Origin: Planococcus sp. CPCC 101016
GTDB taxonomy: Bacteria > Bacillota > Bacilli > Bacillales_A > Planococcaceae
Assembly: GCF_007859295.1 (NCBI RefSeq)
Contig: NZ_VOHB01000002.1
Coordinates: 1,551,624 to 1,615,623 of the forward strand
Direction of reading: 5' to 3'
DNA: 64,000 bases
A program made the position numbers and the translations under genes. Positions 26,542 through 36,308 of this stretch are shown piece after piece. The notes under the pieces are model-generated. The model searched no databases, was not told where the DNA came from, and was given only the letters and a program-made list of their open reading frames with translations. Within the stretch, counting starts at the first letter, position 1; every line of letters begins with the position of its first letter.

Positions 26542-27516
26542 GTGGAAAAGATGAAGTTGAAATTGCTCTATTCCGACCTTAGACCGGAACTGGAAATGAT
26601 CGAGAAGGAATTGGAACAGGCAGTGGATTCCAAATCTCTCCTATTAAATGATGCATCTCTTCATTTATTGCAGGCCGGAGGGAAAAGAATCCGACCTGTT
26701 TTTGTTTTGCTTGCAGGAAAATTCGGCGATTATAACATCGACGTCATGAAGCGTGTAGCCGTACCGCTTGAACTGATTCATATGGCTTCATTGGTTCATG
26801 ACGATGTCATAGACGAGTCGGAAATCCGCAGAGGGCGCCCGACTGTCAAGGCGCAGTGGAACAACAGCGTAGCAATGTATACGGGCGATTTCATTCTGGC
26901 GCGTGCGCTAGAGCGAATTACCGAGATTGAATCTCCACGCATTCATGAAATTCTCTCTAAAACACTGATTGAAGTTTGCCGTGGGGAAATCATCCAGATT
27001 AAAGACAAACATAAATTGGACCAAAACTTACGGGATTATTTCCGGCGGATTAAGCGGAAAACTGCGTTGCTGATTTCCTCCAGCTGTGAATTGGGTGCGC
27101 TTGTTTCTGGAACTGACGAAAAAACCGCTGCCCATTTACGCCGCTTCGGTTATTTTATTGGAATGTCATTTCAGATAATTGATGACATTCTTGATTTCAC
27201 TTCAACTGACGAAGAACTGGGGAAACCGGCTGGCAGTGATTTTATTCAAGGGAATATCACGTTGCCCATTTTATGCGCGCGAAAAGATCCCGAGATTTAT
27301 ACGATGCTAAAAGCTAATTTGAATAAAGACTTGACTGATGAAGAACGGTTGATGATTGTCAATACGATCCGAAATAGTTCTGCCATTGAAGAAGCGAAAG
27401 CCATGAGCGAGCGGTATTTGGAAAAAGCCTTGCGGGAACTTTCCTTCTTGCCGAAAGGAAGAGCGGTAAAAACGATGCGCAAAATCGCCTTTTTCATTGG
27501 CAAGCGCAATTTTTAA
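26542..27516 (+). CDS. hepT: Heptaprenyl diphosphate synthase component II (HepT)
   Basis: Catalytic subunit of trans-prenyl diphosphate synthesis for menaquinone. It is 324 residues with first Asp-rich motif DDVID at 87-91, second DDILD at 214-218 and GGKRIRP. The start is GTG with AGAAGGA eight bases upstream. Third gene of hepS-menG-hepT. An inverted repeat that also covers the ndk promoter begins at its stop. Confidence 0.94.
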   Translation: MEKMKLKLLYSDLRPELEMIEKELEQAVDSKSLLLNDASLHLLQAGGKRIRPVFVLLAGKFGDYNIDVMKRVAVPLELIHMASLVHDDVIDESEIRRGRPTVKAQWNNSVAMYTGDFILARALERITEIESPRIHEILSKTLIEVCRGEIIQIKDKHKLDQNLRDYFRRIKRKTALLISSSCELGALVSGTDEKTAAHLRRFGYFIGMSFQIIDDILDFTSTDEELGKPAGSDFIQGNITLPILCARKDPEIYTMLKANLNKDLTDEERLMIVNTIRNSSAIEEAKAMSERYLEKALRELSFLPKGRAVKTMRKIAFFIGKRNF

Positions 27517-27524
27517 GTTGTCGG

Positions 27525-27552
27525 TTGACAAATTAGCCGACAATGATAGTAT
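27525..27552 (+). promoter_or_regulatory. ndk promoter inside an inverted repeat
   Basis: TTGACA and TAGTAT (with TG-A before it) spaced by 16. TTGTCGG (27518-27524) and CCGACAA (27537-27543) flank the -35 as an inverted repeat. Confidence 0.6.
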
Positions 27553-27601
27553 TTTTTAGGGTGGGCAAAAAGCCTGAGTTTTTAATAGAGGAGTGTTTAC
27601 A

Positions 27602-28048
27602 ATGGAAAAAACATTTTTAATGGTTAAACCAGACGGCGTTCAGCGCAATGTAATCGGAGAAATCGTCGCACGTTTTGAGAAAAAGGGATATCATTTGGCA
27701 GGTGCTAAATTGATGCAGATTCCTACTGAATTGGCTGAAGAGCATTACGGAGAGCATAAAGAGCGTCCTTTCTTCGGTGAATTGGTTGAATTCATCACTT
27801 CAGGCCCTGTATTTGCAATGGTTTGGGAAGGCGAAAACGTTATCTTGACTGCACGTCAGATGATGGGCGCTACAAACCCTAAAGATGCAGCTCCAGGAAC
27901 AATCCGCGGAGACTTCGCAGTCACTGTCGGCAAAAACATGATTCACGGATCGGATTCTGCTGAAAGTGCAGAACGCGAAATCGGCTTGTTCTTCAAAGAA
28001 GAAGAATTGGTATCATACGAAAAAACAATGAACAGCTGGGTTAACTAA
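27602..28048 (+). CDS. ndk: Nucleoside diphosphate kinase
   Basis: Exchanges the terminal phosphate among NTPs through a phosphohistidine. It is 148 residues with active-site H115 in NMIHGSDS, the KPDGVQR motif near the start, and GTIRGDF. RBS AGAGGAG precedes the ATG. It has its own promoter and terminator between the menaquinone and aro operons. Confidence 0.97.
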   Translation: MEKTFLMVKPDGVQRNVIGEIVARFEKKGYHLAGAKLMQIPTELAEEHYGEHKERPFFGELVEFITSGPVFAMVWEGENVILTARQMMGATNPKDAAPGTIRGDFAVTVGKNMIHGSDSAESAEREIGLFFKEEELVSYEKTMNSWVN

Positions 28049-28070
28049 TTCACTTGTAAAATTATTTAGC

Positions 28071-28104
28071 AGAACCGTCCTAAAAATGGGACGGTTCTTT
28101 TTTT
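28071..28104 (+). terminator. Terminator after ndk
   Basis: AGAACCGTCC / GGACGGTTCT with loop TAAAAATG, then seven T. Confidence 0.92.
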
Positions 28105-28196
28105 ATTGGAAATGAACAATTAATGAAGGTAAAAATTCTCAATTAATTGAAGTTTCACTTTATCTGAATTTCATATAGAATTGAAGAAATGCCTTA

Positions 28197-28205
28197 TGGT
28201 ATAGT
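28197..28205 (+). promoter_or_regulatory. Extended -10 promoter of the aro operon
   Basis: TG-G-TATAGT about 41 bases before the aroC ATG. No TRAP-type GAG/TAG repeats were seen in the leader. Confidence 0.5.
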
Positions 28206-28246
28206 GGTACATAAATACTTTAGCACGTTGAAGGGAGAAAGCGTAA

Positions 28247-29419
28247 ATGCGTTATTTAACAGCAGGAGAATCACACGGTCCACAATTGACTGCCATCATA
28301 GAGGGGTTGCCGGCGCAATTGCCTTTAACGGCAGAACTGGTCAACAAAGAGTTGAAAAGACGCCAAGGCGGACATGGTCGGGGAAGACGAATGCAAATCG
28401 AGAAAGATACGGTTGAAATCGTTTCCGGAGTCCGACATGGCAAGACACTGGGCTCTCCTGTAGCTTTAGTCGTCAAAAATGACGATTGGAAACATTGGAC
28501 TTCCATTATGGGAATTGAACCTATCGAAGATACAGCAGAAGTAAAGCGTCAAATTTCGCGCCCACGCCCTGGACACGCTGACTTAAACGGCGGTATGAAG
28601 TATGGCCATCGTGACCTCAGAAACGTCCTGGAGCGCTCTTCAGCACGCGAAACGACGGTCCGTGTAGCGGTCGGTGCAGTAGCGAAGCAATTATTGGCTG
28701 AGCTGGGCATCAAAATCGTTTCCCATGTTACCGAAATTGGCGGCATTAAAGTAAACCCTGAAAGCTACCTAGGCAAGTCTGCTGATGAAATTCGCGACAT
28801 CGTTGAGAACGATGCAGTATATTGTGCAGATCCATCAGTGACAAAGCAAATGACTGATTTGATTGATCAGACCAAAAAAAATGGGGATTCCATTGGAGGA
28901 ACGGTGGAAGTGATTGTGGAAGGCATGCCGGCAGGAATTGGAAGCTACGTTCATTATGACCGGAAGCTGGACGCAAAATTGGCAGCAGCCATCATGAGCA
29001 TCAATGCCTTTAAGGGTGTGGAATTCGGTTTAGGTTTTGAAATGGCCCGCAAACCCGGCAGCGAAGTTCACGACGAAATTTTATGGGATGAAGAAAATGG
29101 CTATACCCGTAAAACCAACAATCTTGGTGGATTTGAAGGCGGGATGACAACGGGAATGCCGATAATTGTCAGAGGTGTGATGAAGCCGATTCCTACACTT
29201 TATAAACCCCTGAAAAGTGTCGATATTGAAACAAAAGAAGCGTTCCAGGCAAGCATTGAAAGATCAGACAGCTGTGCAGTTCCTGCAGCTTCCATTGTGG
29301 CCGAGCACGTAGTGGCCTGGGAAGTGGCGAATGCGCTGCTCGATCAATTTGATGCTGATCAGATGCCGCGCCTTGCAGACAACCTGAAGGACTACATGAA
29401 GTATACAAAGGAGTTTTAA
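28247..29419 (+). CDS. aroC: Chorismate synthase
   Basis: FMN-dependent conversion of EPSP to chorismate (aroF in B. subtilis naming). It is 390 residues with signatures [29 protein letters not shown] and the C-terminal [21 protein letters not shown] precedes the ATG. First of five close aromatic genes: aroB follows after two bases. Confidence 0.97.
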   Translation: MRYLTAGESHGPQLTAIIEGLPAQLPLTAELVNKELKRRQGGHGRGRRMQIEKDTVEIVSGVRHGKTLGSPVALVVKNDDWKHWTSIMGIEPIEDTAEVKRQISRPRPGHADLNGGMKYGHRDLRNVLERSSARETTVRVAVGAVAKQLLAELGIKIVSHVTEIGGIKVNPESYLGKSADEIRDIVENDAVYCADPSVTKQMTDLIDQTKKNGDSIGGTVEVIVEGMPAGIGSYVHYDRKLDAKLAAAIMSINAFKGVEFGLGFEMARKPGSEVHDEILWDEENGYTRKTNNLGGFEGGMTTGMPIIVRGVMKPIPTLYKPLKSVDIETKEAFQASIERSDSCAVPAASIVAEHVVAWEVANALLDQFDADQMPRLADNLKDYMKYTKEF

Positions 29420-29421
29420 GA

Positions 29422-30498
29422 ATGAAGCAATTGCAGGTCGAAGCTGATCACCCATATACAGTCCACATTGGTACTGGGGCATTCAATTTGTTTGCTGATG
29501 TTTATCGTCCTTTGCTGGATGCTGCAGACCGTATTGTAGTCATTGCGGATGAACGGGTTGCAGAGCTTCATTTGCAATATTTGCTGGAATTTCTGGCAGA
29601 CTGGGATGTACGGGTCATGACCGTTCCTGCAGGGGAGAGTGCTAAATCTGTAGAAACTTTTATGGCATGCCACAGTTTCCTTTTAACCGAAAATTGTTCG
29701 AGAGATACTTTGCTTATGGCATTTGGCGGAGGAGCTACCGGGGATGTAGCCGGATTTGTCGCATCGACCTTTATGCGCGGAATTCCGTTTATTCAGCTCC
29801 CCACCACCATCTTGGCACATGACAGTGCAGTAGGTGGGAAAACTGCGATCAATCATGAGTTGGGCAAGAACATGATCGGCACATTTTATCAGCCGAAAGC
29901 TGTTTTATACGACAGCAAGCTTCTGACAACATTGCCGCCTGGAGAAGTTCGGTCCGGGATGGCTGAAGTGATCAAACATGCTTTTATTTCGAACGAAGAA
30001 TGGCTGGAGGAACTTTTGGCCATTGACAATTTCAATGAGCTTACCGAAGAGGACCTGAACCATCATCTGGAAAAAGGCATTGCTGTAAAAGCGGCAATTG
30101 TCGAAGAAGATGAATTTGAAGGCGGCGTTCGGAAGTACTTGAATTTTGGCCATACTTTAGCGCATGCATTAGAAGGGCATCTCGGCTATGGCAAAGTTAC
30201 GCATGGAGAAGCTGTGGTGTTAGGGATGTCCTATGCACTGTTTTTATCGAAGCATGAAAAATTGGACGAGTTTATCCGCTGGTCCAATGTGAATGGCTAT
30301 CCGCTTAACCTATTAAAAGAAATCCACTTTGATGCCTTATTGCCCTATATGAAGAAAGACAAGAAGTCTTCCAGGGGAGCATTGAATTTCGTTCTCCTTG
30401 AGCAGACAGGCAAGCCGTTTGTCGAAAAAGTTGAAGAGCAGCGTGCCGCTTCAGCATATAAAAATTTAGTTTTAAAGATAGGAGAAGTGATTCGATGA
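29422..30498 (+). CDS. aroB: 3-dehydroquinate synthase
   Basis: NAD- and metal-dependent second step of the shikimate pathway. It is 358 residues with GGGATGDVAGFVAST, DSAVGGKTAINHELGKN, GMAEVIKHAFI and the metal-binding NFGHTLAHALE. The start is inside the coupling zone with aroC, and its stop overlaps aroH by four bases. Confidence 0.96.
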   Translation: MKQLQVEADHPYTVHIGTGAFNLFADVYRPLLDAADRIVVIADERVAELHLQYLLEFLADWDVRVMTVPAGESAKSVETFMACHSFLLTENCSRDTLLMAFGGGATGDVAGFVASTFMRGIPFIQLPTTILAHDSAVGGKTAINHELGKNMIGTFYQPKAVLYDSKLLTTLPPGEVRSGMAEVIKHAFISNEEWLEELLAIDNFNELTEEDLNHHLEKGIAVKAAIVEEDEFEGGVRKYLNFGHTLAHALEGHLGYGKVTHGEAVVLGMSYALFLSKHEKLDEFIRWSNVNGYPLNLLKEIHFDALLPYMKKDKKSSRGALNFVLLEQTGKPFVEKVEEQRAASAYKNLVLKIGEVIR

Positions 30499-30878
30499 TA
30501 CGTGGAGTAAGAGGGGCAATTACAGTTTCTGCAGATCGACCGGAAGAGGTATTGAAAGAAACAGAGCGCTTAGTTTTGGAAATGGCCAAAGAAAACAAAA
30601 TTGAACCGGACCATGTAGCATCTGTCATCATTTCGACAACGACAGATATATCATCCGCTTTTCCTGCTAAAGCCGTCCGGACAATCGAAGAATGGAATTA
30701 TGTACCGGTCATGTGCACACATGAAATGGATGTTCCCGGGAGCATGCCTTTATGCATCCGAGTTATGATGCACGTTAACACTGAGCTAGGGCAACAGGAG
30801 ATCCATCATGTATATTTAAATGAAGCAACAAAACTGCGTCCGGACCTATCAGCTAAAAGTCAGGTGAGTTCGACGTGA
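30495..30878 (+). CDS. aroH: Chorismate mutase, AroH type
   Basis: Monofunctional AroH-fold chorismate mutase (chorismate to prephenate). It is 127 residues; MIRGVRGAITV, the arginine contacts and HVYLNEA..LRPDL are typical. It overlaps aroB (ATGA) and tyrA (GTGA). In B. subtilis the trp operon and hisC follow aroH; here tyrA comes directly. Confidence 0.95.
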   Translation: MIRGVRGAITVSADRPEEVLKETERLVLEMAKENKIEPDHVASVIISTTTDISSAFPAKAVRTIEEWNYVPVMCTHEMDVPGSMPLCIRVMMHVNTELGQQEIHHVYLNEATKLRPDLSAKSQVSST

Positions 30879-31963
30879 CCACACATATTCTAATCATCGG
30901 ATTGGGGCTTATCGGCGGATCGTTGGCTAAAGCCTTGCAGCGTAATAGCGATGTCCATGTGGCAGGCTATGATGCCGATGCATTAACTGCCAGAAAAGCT
31001 TTTAAGATGGGCATCATACATAGTTCGCCGCCATCTCTTGAACAGGCTGCCTCTGAAGCGGATGTCATTGTTTTTGCGACGCCGGTCGGTGCCACAATTA
31101 AATTGATGGAGCAAAGCAAATATTGGAATTTAAAAGACGATGTTATTTTAACTGATACAGGCAGCACCAAAATGCAAATCATGGAAGCTTCAAAGACTCT
31201 CGAACATCTCTTTATCGGAGGCCATCCAATGGCAGGTTCGCATAAAAGCGGTGTAGAGGCTGCAAAAGAGGTGTTGTTTGAAAATGCCTTTTATATTCTA
31301 ACGCCTGGAGAAAATACAGATGAAAAGCGTCTTCAATTCCTTAAGGAATTATTGATGGTTACTAAAGCAAAAATCGAAGTCCTTCGAGCAGAAGAACACG
31401 ATCATATGACTGCGATAGTCAGTCACTTTCCTCATTTAATCGCAGCTTCATTGGTCCATCAATTGGATCAGGAAGATAAATTTCCTTTTGCCCGACAATT
31501 GGCAGCTGGGGGGTTCCGAGATACAACGCGCATTGCTTCTTCGAACCCTGAAATGTGGCGAGATATTACAACTCAAAACAATGGCATGATTGTTCAGCAG
31601 TTGAATAATTGGATGGAGCAGATGGGTCAGTTGAAGGACATGCTTGTAAAAAACGATCCGGATCCGATCCAGCATTTCTTTTCCCATGCAAAAATGGTTC
31701 GCGATGAATTGCCGATTGCGGGACACGGGGCCATGTTCTCTGTTTTTGATTTATACATCGACATACCGGATGTACCGGGCAGTATCTCAGAGTTGACCGG
31801 TTATTTGGCAGAAGAGCAGATCAGTATTGTCAATCTTCGGATTCTGGAAACCCGTGAAGATGTCTTCGGTATTCTTGTCATCAGTTTCCAGACAGCAGAA
31901 GACCGAGCACGTGCACAGAAATGCATCTCGGAACGGACAGTTTACGATACGTATATTTCCTGA
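30875..31963 (+). CDS. tyrA: Prephenate dehydrogenase with ACT domain
   Basis: Oxidative decarboxylation of prephenate to 4-hydroxyphenylpyruvate for tyrosine. It is 362 residues: Rossmann [10 protein letters not shown] at 9-18, [26 protein letters not shown], and a C-terminal ACT domain (about 290-355; [16 protein letters not shown]) that likely senses an aromatic amino acid. The start is GTG overlapping the aroH stop. Confidence 0.95.
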   Translation: MTTHILIIGLGLIGGSLAKALQRNSDVHVAGYDADALTARKAFKMGIIHSSPPSLEQAASEADVIVFATPVGATIKLMEQSKYWNLKDDVILTDTGSTKMQIMEASKTLEHLFIGGHPMAGSHKSGVEAAKEVLFENAFYILTPGENTDEKRLQFLKELLMVTKAKIEVLRAEEHDHMTAIVSHFPHLIAASLVHQLDQEDKFPFARQLAAGGFRDTTRIASSNPEMWRDITTQNNGMIVQQLNNWMEQMGQLKDMLVKNDPDPIQHFFSHAKMVRDELPIAGHGAMFSVFDLYIDIPDVPGSISELTGYLAEEQISIVNLRILETREDVFGILVISFQTAEDRARAQKCISERTVYDTYIS

Positions 31964-31979
31964 AAGGAAGGATAAGTCC

Positions 31980-33263
31980 ATGGCATTATCACTAGCATAT
32001 AAAAAACCATCCCTGACAGGCACCATTCAAGTGCCTGGGGATAAATCCATCTCTCACCGTGCCATTATGTTTGGATCCATGGCAACAGGTACAACCACAG
32101 TAGAAGGTTTCCTGATGGGAGACGATTGTTTAAGCACCATTTCCTGTTTTAAAAAGCTTGGTGTTGATATCACCATCACAGATGATTTGGTAACTATCAA
32201 GAGTGAAGGGGAAGATTCATGGCAAGAGCCGTCTGAAGTACTCGATACCGGCAACTCAGGTACGACAACACGACTGATGCTCGGATTATTGGCGGGAACG
32301 TCATTCCACTCGGTTCTTGCCGGTGACGAATCAATCGCCAAACGCCCGATGAAGCGAATCATCAATCCGCTCCGTGAAATGGGAGCAGATATCCGCGGTC
32401 GCCAAGACGGGCAATACACCCCCTTAGCTGTTCAAGGAACCAATTTAAAGGCAATTGACTATACCTTGCCTGTTGCCAGCGCACAGGTGAAATCCGCCAT
32501 TTTGCTTGCTGCATTAAAAGCAGATGGCAAAACCATTATCCACGAACCGATCGCCTCTCGCGATCATACGGAAATCATGCTGGAACATTTTGGCGCAACG
32601 ATTGCACGCGAAAATCACCACATCAAGCTTGAGGGCGGTCAAAAACTGACGGCTGCTCATGTAAAGGTACCGGGTGATATTTCATCTGCAGCGTTCATGA
32701 TCGGTGCAGCATTGATCACTGAAGGCAGCACAGTGACCTTAAAGAATGTCGGCATCAACCCGACGCGGACTGGGATTTTGGATGTGATCGAGCAAATGGG
32801 TGCTTCGTTCAAATTGGAAGAAAACGATACGCTCGGAGAACGTTCGGCTGACTTGACCATCTATTCCAGTACGTTAAAAGGAATTGAAATTGGCGGCGAC
32901 CTGATACCTCGGCTAATCGATGAAATTCCTTTGATCGCACTTATGGCAACGCAAGCAGAAGGAACGACTGTCATCAAGGATGCTGAAGAGCTGCGGGTTA
33001 AGGAAACAGATCGCATTGCTGCGGTTGTTACGGAATTGTCGAAAATGGGCGCCAATATTGAAGCCACAGAAGATGGCATGATCATTCATGGACCGACAGC
33101 TTTGACTGGTGCTGAAATGACGTCATACGGCGACCACCGGCTCGGTATGATGGCGGCAATCGGCGCTTTGGCGGCGACTGGGGAAGTCATCATCGATGAT
33201 CCCGATTGCATTTCCATTTCCTATCCAAACTTCTTTGAACAATTAAATTTACTGACAAAATGA
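31980..33263 (+). CDS. aroA: 5-enolpyruvylshikimate-3-phosphate synthase
   Basis: Condenses shikimate 3-phosphate with PEP (aroE in B. subtilis naming). It is 427 residues with GDKSISHRA (phosphate binding), the [13 protein letters not shown] region, RPMKRI and VKETDRIAA. The frame is open 51 codons further upstream inside tyrA, but ATG 31980 follows GAAAGGAAGG and gives the usual N terminus. It ends the aro operon at a terminator. Residues around GNSGTT suggest a class II enzyme; this is a guess. Confidence 0.96.
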   Translation: MALSLAYKKPSLTGTIQVPGDKSISHRAIMFGSMATGTTTVEGFLMGDDCLSTISCFKKLGVDITITDDLVTIKSEGEDSWQEPSEVLDTGNSGTTTRLMLGLLAGTSFHSVLAGDESIAKRPMKRIINPLREMGADIRGRQDGQYTPLAVQGTNLKAIDYTLPVASAQVKSAILLAALKADGKTIIHEPIASRDHTEIMLEHFGATIARENHHIKLEGGQKLTAAHVKVPGDISSAAFMIGAALITEGSTVTLKNVGINPTRTGILDVIEQMGASFKLEENDTLGERSADLTIYSSTLKGIEIGGDLIPRLIDEIPLIALMATQAEGTTVIKDAEELRVKETDRIAAVVTELSKMGANIEATEDGMIIHGPTALTGAEMTSYGDHRLGMMAAIGALAATGEVIIDDPDCISISYPNFFEQLNLLTK

Positions 33264-33287
33264 CTCTCCGAATGGAGAGTTTTTTTA
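33263..33287 (+). terminator. Terminator of the aro operon
   Basis: ACTCTCC / GGAGAGT with GAAT loop and seven T, starting on the aroA stop codon. Confidence 0.88.
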
Positions 33288-33349
33288 TTATGATAAAGCG
33301 GAGCTTTCGTGTAGGATGAAAGTAAGAACGTGAAGGAATAGGTGATGGA

Positions 33350-34603
33350 ATGACAACTATTAAAGATATACAAAAAGCAGTTGAACAGGGAGACCCAAAT
33401 CTTCTGAACTCTTTATTGGATAAGTATTTGCTGCAAGGCGATCCTGATGAGCAGTACGGTTTATCGGAATGGCTCGCAGAAATCGGCTTTGTGGAAGAAG
33501 CCATTAAAGTACTGGAGCATCTGCAATATATTTTCCCTGAGGAAGCGCAGCTGATCATCGATCGTGCCAATCTGCTGATTGATGCTGACCGTGAAGATGA
33601 TGCATTGAACGCACTGATGGAAGTACCGAAAGACGACGAGCTTTATACTCAGGCCCTTGTTACTTTGGCAGACTTGTTTCAATTGCAGGGGTTGCTGGAA
33701 GCTGCTGAAAACCGCTTGAATGAGGCAATCGAACTGATGCCGGAAGAGCCGCTTCTGCAGCAGGCGAAAGCGGAATTGCTGCTGGATTCTGGACGTTACC
33801 TGGAATCTGCAAAAATTTACCAGGAACTGGAAGCGCAACAGGTGGAAATTGAGGGTGTCAGCATTTCTGAAAGGCTTGCCGAGGTTTATAGTGCAGGTGC
33901 AGCGTATGAAGAAGCTTTGCCATATTATGAAAAGGCGTTGGAAGACCATAGCACTCCAGATGTTTTGTTCGGGGCAGCATTTGCAGCTTTCCAGACACGC
34001 CAATACGAAATGGCTGGACGACGTCTTGACGAATTAATCGGTATCGATCCGGATTACTTTTCCGCGTATTTATTGAAAGCGCAAAGCCTGAATATGGCAG
34101 AAGATTACGAAGCAGCCTACCAAGCAATTAGCGAAGGCATAGCCAGAGACGAATTCGACAAGGAATTGTATTTGTTCGCCGGGAAGCTGGCAATGAAACT
34201 TGGAAAAGCGGACGAAGGGGTCGGCCATCTGCGCCAGGCCATCGCGCTGGATCCGGAATACATGGAAGCCATTTACACGCTGGTGTCCTATTTTCATGCA
34301 GAAGAGCAGGATGAGGAAGTTCTCGAGCTTGCAGAGATGGTCATCGAAAGCGGTGATGATTGGGCTGGTCTTTATCCAATGATTGCTGAAGCCTATGAAC
34401 GCTCTGAAAACTATGGTCAGGCGACAGTCTATTATGACAAGGCTTATCCATCCTTTAAAGAGGACGCCAACTTTTTGAAAAAATACGCATTGTTTATGAT
34501 AGAAGAAGGAAAAAGAGAAGCTGCTCTCGAAATTATTAAAGAGCTGCAGGCGCTGGAACCGGAAAATCCGGAATGGTTCGACTGGCAGCAGTCGTTTGAA
34601 TGA
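33350..34603 (+). CDS. ypiA: Tetratricopeptide repeat protein YpiA
   Basis: A 417-residue, all-helical, acidic TPR protein with about ten repeats of roughly 34 residues (for example DADREDDALNALMEVP and NYGQATVYYDKAYPSF). No signal peptide, so presumably a cytoplasmic scaffold; partner unknown. It is followed closely by ypiB and ypiF and then qcrABC, the same string as in B. subtilis. Confidence 0.88.
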   Translation: MTTIKDIQKAVEQGDPNLLNSLLDKYLLQGDPDEQYGLSEWLAEIGFVEEAIKVLEHLQYIFPEEAQLIIDRANLLIDADREDDALNALMEVPKDDELYTQALVTLADLFQLQGLLEAAENRLNEAIELMPEEPLLQQAKAELLLDSGRYLESAKIYQELEAQQVEIEGVSISERLAEVYSAGAAYEEALPYYEKALEDHSTPDVLFGAAFAAFQTRQYEMAGRRLDELIGIDPDYFSAYLLKAQSLNMAEDYEAAYQAISEGIARDEFDKELYLFAGKLAMKLGKADEGVGHLRQAIALDPEYMEAIYTLVSYFHAEEQDEEVLELAEMVIESGDDWAGLYPMIAEAYERSENYGQATVYYDKAYPSFKEDANFLKKYALFMIEEGKREAALEIIKELQALEPENPEWFDWQQSFE

Positions 34604-34617
34604 AAGGAGGAAATTTC

Positions 34618-35178
34618 ATGACCGCTTCAGTAACGATAGGTGAAAAAAAGCAGTTTGTCCGTTGGTTTCTGCAATCTTACAAGATGAAAAGACGCGAATG
34701 CATATGGATTCTTAATTATATGTTGAGCAACGAAGATTTGCTTGAAAAAACCCATTTTGTTGAAGAAGCACATTACTGTCCGCGTGCCATGGTCATGTCC
34801 TCTACTGAGTCGAAAGAAATACCGTTTCGTTTCTATAAAGGAAACTTGATGACCGCAGATGCGGAAAAATCGTTTCATGATCTACGCTTGAATCCTGATG
34901 AAGATCTGTATGTACAACTGAATTTCCCAAGCATTCCACCACCAGCGTTGTACTTATCGGTGTTGGAAGAAAATCCATATGTACCTAAAAATGCAACAAT
35001 TAATGAACAGGATCGCCTGATTGCGGAGAAGATCCTTGAGGAAAGCATGTCGCTTTTCCAGGAAGAAACGATTTATAGACAAATCGATGAGGCGTTGGAC
35101 GCCAATGATCGTGACCGTTTTTTTGAACTGTCTGCGATGCTGGAGACGTTCAAATCCCTCAAAAAAGATGGAGAGTGA
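34618..35178 (+). CDS. ypiB: YpiB family protein (UPF0302)
   Basis: A 186-residue cytoplasmic protein of the UPF0302 family, function unknown. Conserved-looking core: KKQFVRWFLQSYKMKRRECIWILNYML and HYCPRAM (cited in part). ATG 34618 is chosen with AAAGGAGG eight bases upstream; the frame opens six codons earlier. It sits between ypiA and ypiF. Confidence 0.85.
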   Translation: MTASVTIGEKKQFVRWFLQSYKMKRRECIWILNYMLSNEDLLEKTHFVEEAHYCPRAMVMSSTESKEIPFRFYKGNLMTADAEKSFHDLRLNPDEDLYVQLNFPSIPPPALYLSVLEENPYVPKNATINEQDRLIAEKILEESMSLFQEETIYRQIDEALDANDRDRFFELSAMLETFKSLKKDGE

Positions 35179-35187
35179 AAAAGTGTC

Positions 35188-35640
35188 ATGCATTTTATCG
35201 GAAAAGAGATAAATCAATACCTAAGCCAGCAGGAATATGTGGATACAGCTGTAGTGCCGCTTCTTCCATTGGACCTAAGCGCCACGGGGATGAAGCTGAG
35301 TGCAGGAGCTTCTGAATACCTTCATTCTTTAACTGCTTTATTAGAAAAACAATTCAAAGGGCGGATTCTATTGCTTCCGCCTATTTCTTATGCCAAAATA
35401 GCTAATCGACAGCGGATTGCCGATGAAATAACGGAAGAATTAAAGCAAACAGCGTTCAAACATGTATTTTACCTAACGACTGATTCGGAATGGCGGACGA
35501 TAGAAAGCCTTAAAAATGTCTTATGGCTGCCTGCAATTCCTATTGAAGATATGGACCAATCTTTCAAGAAATCAGTCATGGAAGACCAGCTCAGACAGGT
35601 ATTGCCGCTATTTACGAAAGAATGGTCACATCATTCATGA
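35188..35640 (+). CDS. ypiF: YpiF family protein (DUF2487)
   Basis: A 150-residue protein of unknown function. The N terminus MHFIGKEINQYLSQQEYVDTA and PLLPLDLS are like B. subtilis YpiF. Ribosome site is weak (GGAGAG 14 bases upstream), suggesting coupling to ypiB. It lies just before qcrABC, from which it is separated by 140 bases with a promoter. Confidence 0.78.
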   Translation: MHFIGKEINQYLSQQEYVDTAVVPLLPLDLSATGMKLSAGASEYLHSLTALLEKQFKGRILLLPPISYAKIANRQRIADEITEELKQTAFKHVFYLTTDSEWRTIESLKNVLWLPAIPIEDMDQSFKKSVMEDQLRQVLPLFTKEWSHHS

Positions 35641-35642
35641 AA

Positions 35643-35652
35643 TGTTCACAAA
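35643..35652 (-). promoter_or_regulatory. Possible ResD half-site upstream of qcrA
   Basis: On the minus strand TTTGTGAACA is close to the B. subtilis ResD consensus TTTGTGAAT. It lies about 26 bases upstream of the -35 box. ResDE is encoded in this window and controls qcrABC in B. subtilis. Confidence 0.35.
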
Positions 35653-35677
35653 CTGTATTATTAGGCTGGCTGTGTTA

Positions 35678-35706
35678 TTGACCTAAAGATTTGATTGATA
35701 TATCAT
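35678..35706 (+). promoter_or_regulatory. Promoter of qcrABC
   Basis: TTGACC and TATCAT with a 17-base spacer; qcrA begins 75 bases downstream, leaving a leader of about 68 bases. Confidence 0.6.
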
Positions 35707-35780
35707 TAGGTTGTCCTAGTAATTATATTTGAATGAGTATGTCCATTGGACTGACCTTGAATGTTAGAGGGGGGAAAAGG

Positions 35781-36287
35781 ATGAGTAATAATCGTGTATC
35801 ACGACGTCAATTTTTAGGCTACACTTTAACTGGTGTAGGTGGCTTTATGGCAGCAGGAATGTTGATGCCAATGGTTCGTTTTGCGGTAGACCCGATACTT
35901 CAGCAGCATGAAGGCGGCGATTTCGTTTTAACTGATCAAGCTGTAGCTGATATCACTGAAGAACCAGTCCGTGTCGACTTTACATTCGAACAAACGGATG
36001 CTTGGTATGTATCTGAAGCTACAAGTTCAGCTTGGGTGTATAAAGAAGGCGATAAGTTAATCGCGCTTTCACCTGTTTGCAAACATTTAGGTTGTACAGT
36101 GAACTGGGCAGGAGACCCAGAACACCCGACACAATTCTTCTGTCCATGCCATGCAGGCCGTTATGAAAAAAACGGACAGAACATTGCCGGAACACCTCCG
36201 CTTGGGCCACTGGATGAGTACGATGTACGAGAACAGGATGGCTTTGTGGCAATCGGCGTAGTAAAAGAAAACACATTAGTAGTTTAA
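35781..36287 (+). CDS. qcrA: Menaquinol:cytochrome c reductase Rieske iron-sulfur subunit
   Basis: Rieske subunit of the bc complex. It is 168 residues: an N-terminal basic twin-arginine-like SRRQFLGY followed by a hydrophobic anchor (about 14-34), then the [2Fe-2S] ligands C100/H102 (CKHLGC) and C121/H124 (CPCH) with disulfide C105-C123. ATG 35781 is preferred because AGAGGGGGG lies before it. The twin-arginine motif suggests Tat export after cluster insertion. Confidence 0.95.
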   Translation: MSNNRVSRRQFLGYTLTGVGGFMAAGMLMPMVRFAVDPILQQHEGGDFVLTDQAVADITEEPVRVDFTFEQTDAWYVSEATSSAWVYKEGDKLIALSPVCKHLGCTVNWAGDPEHPTQFFCPCHAGRYEKNGQNIAGTPPLGPLDEYDVREQDGFVAIGVVKENTLVV

Positions 36288-36308
36288 TAGTTAGGGGGTA
36301 CGACACCA

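Noticed and set aside
28206-28246. TRAP binding site in the aroC leader
   Set aside because: No run of GAG/TAG triplets at two- to three-base spacing.
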